The notes below the pieces were generated by a model. That model saw nothing but the letters and a program-made list of their open reading frames with translations, ran no database searches and was not told the DNA's origin. From Acidobacteriaceae bacterium (GTDB taxonomy: Bacteria; Acidobacteriota; Terriglobia; Terriglobales; Acidobacteriaceae), in the NCBI GenBank assembly GCA_003165095.1, contig PLSH01000269.1:395-6242 (forward strand): a stretch of 5,848 bases of DNA, given 5' to 3'. Each line of letters opens with the position of its first letter. Within the stretch, counting starts at the first letter, position 1. Position numbers and translations under genes: made by a program. Below are positions 1 to 4,452 of the stretch, piece by piece.

Positions 1-1817
1 TCGGGATCGAAAAATACCTGGTAGAAGTGCCACACCACGATCGCCAGCGTAGCCAGAATCGCTTCATAGAAGTGGATCGCGGTGGCTACATCCACCCACC
101 AGCGTGCCAGCAGATCGCCCACCAGCACCTTGGCCCACAGCATCACGCCGGTCAGCCCCATTAGCGCCGTGCCCCACACCAGCGCCCAATACTCGGCCTT
201 TTCCGCGTAACTGAACCGCCCGAACTTCGGCTTCTCCTGGCTCATCCCCAGGTAGTAGCGCATCGTGCCCCACAGATCGAATGCGTCCCTCGGCTCCGGC
301 GCCAAATCCCTCAGCAGCCTCCGCCCTTCCCGCGCATATGCGAGATAAAACAGGTGGTAGATCCCCGCCCCGATCAGCACCACACCGGCCGTGCGATGAA
401 TCACGCTGCGCAGCTTCTCGCCCATCCCTAGCACGTGCGCAAACCATGATTCCGGAAACTTGAGCGCGAAGCCCGTGATCACCAGAATGATGAAGCTCGT
501 TAGCAGGATCAAATGCTGCCAGCGCTGATTCTCCGTCATGCGCTCCATCATCGGATTCTGCATCCGCCGCCGCGCCGCCGCCTTGCTGCGCCAGATGATC
601 GCGTTATGCACGAACATCGCGCCGATCACCAGCACGATCAGCACCAGGTAAATCCATCGAATCCAGCGCACCGCCAGCGAGTCGATGTCGCCGCCCCGTT
701 CCCCGTCCTGCAAATGCACCCTGGTTTGCGTGAATTTTTGCGTCACCCCCTGGTGGCATTTGCCGCACGTAGCGTCCAGGTTGGCGCGGTTGATTGAGGA
801 GCGCGGGTCGCTCGAAGGCAAAATGTCGTGCACCCCGTGACAACTCGAGCAATTCGCCGCCACCACTGAGCCGCCCTCCGCCGCCAGCCCGTGATAACTG
901 TCAAAATAACTCGTCACGCGGTTGCCGGGCACGCCAAACTCCTGCGATAACCGCACCCCTTCGTGGCAGCGCGCGCAGGTGTCGCGTGACAGATTCATTA
1001 CCGAAGCCGGCGAGTTCGGATCGGCCGGCGCCTTGATCGAGTGAATCCCGTGGCAGTCCGTGCACACCGGCGCCTGCCCGTTGCCGTGCGCGATCGCCTG
1101 CCCGTGAATACTCTGCGTAAACGTGTCGGCAATATCGGTATGGCACTTGCCGCATGTGGCCGGCACGTTGAATTTGTAGATCGGCGATTGCGCATCGTTG
1201 GCCGGGAGAATCCCGTGCGTCCCGTGGCAATCCGTGCATACCGCGGCCTTCTGCGAACCGTTCTCCACCGCGCGCCCGTGAACGCTCTCCTGGTACGAAA
1301 TAAACGGCTGCGCGCTCTGCCCGTTTGACTCCATCAGGAATTTCTGTCCGTGGCACCGCCCGCAGGTCGCGGGTATGTTGGCGTGATTCACCGGTGACTG
1401 CGGATGGCCGCCGGCTAATATCCCGTGCGCCGCGCCATGGCAGTCCTCGCACGTCGCCGCCGGAGTGCTCCCGTTCACGGCTGGCTTCGAGTGGCTGCTG
1501 TGCGCGTATGCCTCCTGCGCGCTCACATGGCACTCGGCGCAGCTCACCTTCTGAGGCGGCGTCTCATGCGCCAGGCTCTTCACGTCTTTGTGGCAATCCA
1601 CGCACTTCAGCAATGTGCCGTGAATCGAATTTTTGAGCTGGTTCTGGTCCACATAGACGCTGACCGTCTTGCCGTTCACATCTTCCGTCAGCGTCGAATC
1701 GGAGTGGCACGCCAGGCAATCCGCGTCCTTCAACTTCTGCGCGGCATGTGCTGTCGAGGCCCAGGCAAGAATAAAAATAACAAGCGTTCGAATGAAGAAG
1801 CTTCCGTTAACTCTCAC
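1..1817 (-). CDS. Fused undecahaem cytochrome c / cytochrome b quinol dehydrogenase, CbcL-like (partial, C-terminus off the window)
   Basis: An open frame of 605 residues runs from a GTG at 1817-1815 to the window edge without a stop. Residues 1-25 form a signal peptide (hydrophobic LVIFILAWAS, cleavage near AHA|AQ). Eleven CXXCH motifs follow, starting at residues 34, 72, 93, 123, 152, 194, 222, 252, 281, 323 and 351. A membrane segment (about 385-409, with His404) is followed by a cytochrome b561/HydC/FdnI-type domain with helices near 433-453, 472-495, 543-563 and 578-603. Histidines 435, 474, 488, 582 and 597 match the five of the neighbouring cytochrome b. This domain order is that of Geobacter CbcL, an inner-membrane protein that oxidises menaquinol and passes electrons to periplasmic cytochromes; that role here is inferred. 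GTG is the only plausible start: an in-frame TGA lies about 50 bases upstream, with no ATG, GTG or TTG between. No strong ribosome site is visible. It is a paralogue of the two upstream genes combined. Confidence 0.93.
   Translation of the reverse strand, partial: MRVNGSFFIRTLVIFILAWASTAHAAQKLKDADCLACHSDSTLTEDVNGKTVSVYVDQNQLKNSIHGTLLKCVDCHKDVKSLAHETPPQKVSCAECHVSAQEAYAHSSHSKPAVNGSTPAATCEDCHGAAHGILAGGHPQSPVNHANIPATCGRCHGQKFLMESNGQSAQPFISYQESVHGRAVENGSQKAAVCTDCHGTHGILPANDAQSPIYKFNVPATCGKCHTDIADTFTQSIHGQAIAHGNGQAPVCTDCHGIHSIKAPADPNSPASVMNLSRDTCARCHEGVRLSQEFGVPGNRVTSYFDSYHGLAAEGGSVVAANCSSCHGVHDILPSSDPRSSINRANLDATCGKCHQGVTQKFTQTRVHLQDGERGGDIDSLAVRWIRWIYLVLIVLVIGAMFVHNAIIWRSKAAARRRMQNPMMERMTENQRWQHLILLTSFIILVITGFALKFPESWFAHVLGMGEKLRSVIHRTAGVVLIGAGIYHLFYLAYAREGRRLLRDLAPEPRDAFDLWGTMRYYLGMSQEKPKFGRFSYAEKAEYWALVWGTALMGLTGVMLWAKVLVGDLLARWWVDVATAIHFYEAILATLAIVVWHFYQVFFDP
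768..1154 (-). repeat. Tetrahaem module, copy 2 (residues 222-350 of the fused cytochrome)
   Basis: This second unit has exactly the same CXXCH spacing as copy 1 (30, 29, 42, 28), so the period is 129 residues with no insertion or deletion. The histidines of SIHG and SYHG fall at the same offsets as in copy 1. Sequence identity between the copies is modest and concentrated around the haem sites, indicating an old duplication held in register. Confidence 0.85.
1155..1541 (-). repeat. Tetrahaem module, copy 1 (residues 93-221 of the fused cytochrome)
   Basis: This is the first of two adjacent 129-residue units. The distances between successive CXXCH cysteines, ending at the first cysteine of the next unit, are 30, 29, 42 and 28 residues. 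Candidate distal haem ligands also line up: a histidine 16 residues after the first cysteine (SSHS) and an SVHG histidine 28 residues after the third. It shows typical doubled-CXXCH texture (CTDCHGTHGI, then SP and NVPATCGKCH). Confidence 0.85.
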
Positions 1818-1848
1818 GCTATTGAGAAGATTCTTCGCCGAAGTTTCC

Positions 1849-1868
1849 CGCAGTGACTCGTATCACAA
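1849..1868 (-). promoter_or_regulatory. CRP/FNR-type operator upstream of the fused cytochrome gene
   Basis: The core at 1853-1866 is GTGA-CTCGTA-TCAC, the TGTGA-N6-TCACA form used by the CRP/FNR superfamily. The 20 bases match the operator at 4166-4185 at 18 positions, including non-palindromic flanks, and in the same orientation to the gene controlled. The centre (1859.5) lies only about 42 bases from the GTG start, which leaves little room for a class II promoter plus a leader. Which regulator binds is not known. Confidence 0.65.
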
Positions 1869-1914
1869 GCACCGGGGCCGGGTGCCCCAGGTCCCTCGCC
1901 TTTGGGGACCTGGG
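1869..1914. repeat. Adjacent GC-rich inverted repeats; possible dispersed intergenic repeat
   Basis: CCCAGGTCCC (1886-1895) and GGGACCTGGG (1905-1914) are perfect 10-base arms around a 9-base loop. Next to them GCACC (1869-1873) pairs with GGTGC (1881-1885). In minus-strand RNA, these would form hairpins starting 46 bases after the cytochrome b stop. No U-tract follows, so a classical intrinsic terminator is unlikely. From memory, similar ACCTGGGGCACCC-type palindromes occur between genes in Acidobacteria; this could not be checked here. Confidence 0.6.
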
Positions 1915-1959
1915 ATCTATCTCCCAAATCTCAGCAATCGAATCCGCCCGCCCGCACCC

Positions 1960-2817
1960 CTACCAGAAATAAGCGCTAAGCGTAAGCACTAGCAGCGTCA
2001 GCCCAATAAAGATCGCCGTGAATCCTGCCACTCTCGAGAAATTCACCAGCCACACCGGCGGCGCAACGCCAATCCGTGTTTCCAATTTGCCTTCGGCGAC
2101 CATCCGCTGGTATTCCTCCGGCCGCTTGCTCGCAAACTCCTCTTCGCTTTCCACGCCCGTGAAGATCACCATGTCCATCGGAAAACTGTCCGGCCGCAGA
2201 TGCGTATTCACAAAGTGAATCGAAAAAATGAACAGAATCGCCAGCAGCCCCTCGTCGCTGTGAATCACCAGCACCGCATTCAGCGCCCAGCCCGGCAAAA
2301 AATGCGCGAAGAACGGCGCAAACCACATCGCGTAGCCTGAAAATCCGATTACGATCATGCCCCAGAACACCGCCCAGTAATCGAATTTCTCCCAGTACGC
2401 GTAGCGCTCAAACTGCGGCTTCGGCCCCAGCCCCAGAAACCACCGCATGTGTCCGAAAAGGTCCTTCACGTCCTTCCAGTTCGCCACCATCGATGTCGGT
2501 CCCCAGAAGATCCCCTTTTCGCGATGCATCACCCCCCGCGTGAACACTTCCTTCAGGTGAATCAGAAAAGTGATCGTCAGCACAATGGCGCAGAGTTTGT
2601 GGAAGAACAGAATCGCGCCAAATCCCCCCACTCCGGCCGCAAACTTCCGCGCCCAGGGGCTCTCGCTGAATCGCATCGGCAACCCGGTCGCCGCCAGGCC
2701 CAGAAACGTCGTAAACAGCACCGCGTGCAGATAGCGCTGCTCCCGCGTGAATCGTTGGAAGTACCGGCCTTTGGCGTGGCCGCTCGTGGTCCCGCTCGCC
2801 ATCTCCAAATCAGGCAT
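1960..2817 (-). CDS. Cytochrome b, diheme b561/HydC/FdnI-type membrane subunit
   Basis: This 285-residue integral membrane protein has helices near residues 29-47, 68-88, 147-166, 180-203 and 263-282. Histidines 31, 73, 87, 186 and 201 lie in or next to helices and are the candidate ligands for two haem b; the pairs 73/87 (14 apart) and 186/201 (15 apart) keep the same spacing in the fused paralogue. A charged loop (about 215-250, GVESEEEFASKRPEEY) precedes the last helix and is probably cytoplasmic. The start is firm: ATG at 2817 follows an AAGGAG site by 6 bases and overlaps the end of the preceding cytochrome c gene in ATGCCTGA, so the two are translationally coupled. It probably oxidises menaquinol and hands electrons to the partner, as proposed for the b subunit of Geobacter CbcBA. 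Orthology to a named protein is not claimed. Confidence 0.92.
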   Translation of the reverse strand: MPDLEMASGTTSGHAKGRYFQRFTREQRYLHAVLFTTFLGLAATGLPMRFSESPWARKFAAGVGGFGAILFFHKLCAIVLTITFLIHLKEVFTRGVMHREKGIFWGPTSMVANWKDVKDLFGHMRWFLGLGPKPQFERYAYWEKFDYWAVFWGMIVIGFSGYAMWFAPFFAHFLPGWALNAVLVIHSDEGLLAILFIFSIHFVNTHLRPDSFPMDMVIFTGVESEEEFASKRPEEYQRMVAEGKLETRIGVAPPVWLVNFSRVAGFTAIFIGLTLLVLTLSAYFW

Positions 2818-4030
2818 CCTTTTCTCCTTCAGATTTCTTCTTGATCTGGTTGTAGCGCGCGCGGATCAGCCACAAAATGGTGTGAATCACAAAAAAGGTC
2901 AGCACGCTGACCAGCAGCAGATTCATGAACAGCCTTACAAAGTAAAGAGCCGGATTCAGCTTGCGGTCCCGCGCGTTGGCGTGCGGCTGATACTGCACAA
3001 AGCTCAAATTGGCGCCTGCATGACACTGCCCGCACGTCTTCACCAGGTTGGCCTTGTTGATCGGCGAGAGAGGATCGGATGCAGGCAGCACATCGTGCGC
3101 TTCGTGGCAGTCCCAGCATCGCGCCGTCTGCACGTAGCCGCCCAGCGCTCCCAGTTGGGAGTGGAACGTATCGTGGTAAGTGGATAACTTGTCCTTGTGG
3201 CACGATCCGCATATCGGCGTCGACTGCATCCGGAACGCCGCTTCCGTCGGCTGCAGAATCGCGTGCGCCGTGTGGCAATCCGTGCACACGGGCGCTTTCA
3301 TGTTCCCGGCCGCCACTGCCTTGCCGTGGACGCCCATCGCGTAGTCCGCGTCGATCTTCGCGTGGCAGCTTCCACACGTCTTCGGTATGTTCGACTTGTA
3401 AGTCGGGCTCCTCGGATCCGTGTGGCTCAGAATGTTGTGCGAACCATGGCAACTCTGGCAGTTGGCCGCTACCAGCAGCCCCTCCTTGCTCACCGCGAAA
3501 CCGTGAATGGAGTCCATGTACAACGGATAGACGTTCGACAGCCCGTGCTTCTTCGCAATCGCGTCATTGCCGTGGCAGTTGCCGCAGGTCTTGGGAATGT
3601 TCAGTGGATACACCGCCGACCGCGCATCGTCCTTCGGGAAAATCGCGTGCGCGTCTCCGTGGCAACTCGTGCATGGATGCTCTGAAGACTTGGCGTGAAC
3701 GCTGCCCGCTATTCCCGATGCCTGGTCCGCATGGCAGGTATTGCAATTCACTGGCGCCACGTGATCCGGATGCGGATACTCCTTGATGTCCGCATGGCAA
3801 TCTCCGCATTTCAGGCTCCCGTGAATGCTGGCGCTAAACTTCTGCCCATCCACCCCAACGCTGTGCCCTGAAGAATCCTGCAATGTCGCGTCGGAATGGC
3901 AAGCCAGGCAGTCAGTCTGCGCAATAAGCCCGCGCGCCCCCGCCGCCAACAACATCGACGCGATGATTGCCGCCAAAACTCCAACCCGCCGGAACTTGAA
4001 TCCTTGAATTCGTACCGCGGCCTCGCCCAT
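2810..4030 (-). CDS. Undecahaem c-type cytochrome with C-terminal membrane anchor
   Basis: This 406-residue protein begins with a signal peptide (arginines 14-15, hydrophobic core about 16-32, probable cleavage after LIA37). Eleven CXXCH motifs start at residues 41, 75, 96, 120, 149, 191, 219, 249, 274, 305 and 333; SIHG, SVHA and GVHG histidines are candidate distal ligands. One C-terminal helix (about 362-387, containing His383) and a lysine-rich cytoplasmic tail follow, so the haems should face the periplasm. ATG 4030 is chosen because it puts the signal peptide at the N-terminus and has AGGAAG 8 bases upstream; the in-frame ATG at 4090 would add 20 unrelated residues. It pairs with the overlapping cytochrome b as an electron-exit module. 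Its motif order matches residues 34-355 of the fused protein, but with shorter spacings, showing shared ancestry. Its final electron acceptor cannot be told from the sequence. Confidence 0.93.
   Translation of the reverse strand: MGEAAVRIQGFKFRRVGVLAAIIASMLLAAGARGLIAQTDCLACHSDATLQDSSGHSVGVDGQKFSASIHGSLKCGDCHADIKEYPHPDHVAPVNCNTCHADQASGIAGSVHAKSSEHPCTSCHGDAHAIFPKDDARSAVYPLNIPKTCGNCHGNDAIAKKHGLSNVYPLYMDSIHGFAVSKEGLLVAANCQSCHGSHNILSHTDPRSPTYKSNIPKTCGSCHAKIDADYAMGVHGKAVAAGNMKAPVCTDCHTAHAILQPTEAAFRMQSTPICGSCHKDKLSTYHDTFHSQLGALGGYVQTARCWDCHEAHDVLPASDPLSPINKANLVKTCGQCHAGANLSFVQYQPHANARDRKLNPALYFVRLFMNLLLVSVLTFFVIHTILWLIRARYNQIKKKSEGEKDA
2824..2829 (-). promoter_or_regulatory. Shine-Dalgarno of the cytochrome b gene
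   Basis: AAGGAG on the minus strand, 6 bases before ATG 2817, lies inside the last codons of the cytochrome c gene. It fixes the start and supports coupled translation across the 8-base overlap. Confidence 0.8.
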
Positions 4031-4165
4031 CCTGCCGTCTTCCTTCTCCAGGCAAAAAGAAACCCCACCCCTCGCCTGGCTTGCCTTCATGCGTAATCCG
4101 TCGTTCCTGCACGCAGCCTTTTCGCGCGGTCCGCACTTATGAGCTGATTCTTTTGGGCAAGAACT

Positions 4166-4185
4166 CGCAGTGATTCCTATCACAA
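4166..4185 (-). promoter_or_regulatory. CRP/FNR-type operator, cytochrome c-b operon, site 1
   Basis: The core GTGA-TTCCTA-TCAC (4170-4183) is a CRP/FNR-type palindrome. With flanks it matches the operator before the fused gene at 18 of 20 bases (consensus CGCAGTGAYTCSTATCACAA). It is centred about 147 bases upstream of the cytochrome c ATG. CATAAG (minus strand, 4141-4136) is the nearest -10-like box, but its spacing is not ideal for a class II promoter. Confidence 0.7.
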
Positions 4186-4190
4186 TCCAC

Positions 4191-4205
4191 ATGACAGGGA
4201 TCACA
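4191..4205 (-). promoter_or_regulatory. Second CRP/FNR-type site, 21 bases from site 1
   Basis: ATGA-CAGGGA-TCAC-A is a weaker match, with one half-site changed. Its centre (4197.5) is 21 bases, two helical turns, from the centre of site 1 (4176.5), so two dimers would bind on the same face of the DNA. Confidence 0.5.
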
Positions 4206-4369
4206 TCGAAGCCATCCACCTCAACCCCGCGTTCTTTTTGAGCACCTGAGAATCCATCGACCGCGCTCCATCCTGACCCGCTTTCACCAACCCTCGTGAC
4301 TTCCATCCGCAAGATCGCAGCCGTCCATCATCCAGCGCCCTTTCCATACCACAGAACTGCGGTGACAAG

Positions 4370-4384
4370 GTGATGCGGGTCACA
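4370..4384 (+). promoter_or_regulatory. Third CRP/FNR-type site, before the acyl-CoA dehydrogenase gene
   Basis: GTGA-TGCGGG-TCAC-A has perfect outer half-sites. Its centre (4376.5) is 33 bases from the centre of a -10-like GACAAT (4407-4412), close to the arrangement of a class II activated promoter (site near -41.5), with a start of transcription near 4419. Confidence 0.5.
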
Positions 4385-4406
4385 TGCCGCGCTAGCCCCA
4401 TTCGAG

Positions 4407-4412
4407 GACAAT
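4407..4412 (+). promoter_or_regulatory. Candidate -10 box for the acyl-CoA dehydrogenase gene
   Basis: GACAAT matches TATAAT at 4 of 6 positions. There is no clear -35 box, as expected if an activator bound at 4370-4384 replaces it. This is a prediction from spacing only. Confidence 0.3.
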
Positions 4413-4425
4413 AGTTCCGCTGCTT

Positions 4426-4447
4426 AGGGACCAGATTTGAGGGACCA
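4426..4447 (+). repeat. Direct repeat AGGGACCA over the ribosome-binding site
   Basis: AGGGACCA occurs at 4426-4433 and 4440-4447. The second copy overlaps the likely Shine-Dalgarno GAGGG (4439-4443), 9 bases before ATG 4453. It could be chance, or a duplicated ribosome-binding segment. Confidence 0.5.
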
Positions 4448-4452
4448 ACTTT

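Larger units (their letters stand above)
1818..1959. other. Intergenic gap with palindromes between the cytochrome b gene and the fused cytochrome gene
   Basis: This 142-base gap separates two co-directional genes. It holds a CRP/FNR-type palindrome (1853-1866), a short inverted repeat (1869-1885) and a perfect 10-base-pair inverted repeat (1886-1914). The gap and the operator suggest that the fused gene has its own control, although readthrough from upstream is possible. Confidence 0.7.
4031..4452. other. Divergent regulatory region between the cytochrome genes and the acyl-CoA dehydrogenase gene
   Basis: These 422 bases hold no convincing gene. They contain three CRP/FNR-type palindromes (4170-4183, 4191-4204, 4370-4383), the cytochrome c ribosome site (AGGAAG, 4039-4044), a candidate -10 box for the plus-strand gene and a short direct repeat before its start. 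No tRNA or other recognisable structured RNA is seen. Confidence 0.75.

Noticed and set aside
901..1533. A 210-residue open frame on the minus strand
   Set aside because: It overlaps the fused cytochrome in another frame, has no family features, and is rich in Arg, Gly and Ala as expected from shifted reading of GC-rich haem-motif codons.
1886..1914. Intrinsic terminator for the cytochrome c-b operon
   Set aside because: The stem is perfect, but no run of U follows it on the minus-strand transcript, so it is listed only as an inverted repeat.
2881..2892. GTGAATCAC as another CRP/FNR half-site pair
   Set aside because: The half-sites are only one base apart and lie inside the coding sequence of the cytochrome c anchor helix.
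3079..3786. A 235-residue open frame on the plus strand
   Set aside because: It lies antisense within the 11-haem cytochrome gene, is rich in Ser, Arg and Pro, and has no recognisable domain or ribosome site.
4136..4141. CATAAG as the -10 box of the cytochrome c-b operon
   Set aside because: It matches at 4 of 6 bases, but its centre is 38 bases from that of the nearest operator and no good -35 is present, so it is too weak to annotate.
4031..4312. Longer N-terminus for the 11-haem cytochrome, from ATG 4312 or ATG 4090
   Set aside because: Either would place unrelated residues before a good signal peptide, and the 4312 start would run through the operators; ATG 4030 has a suitable ribosome site.
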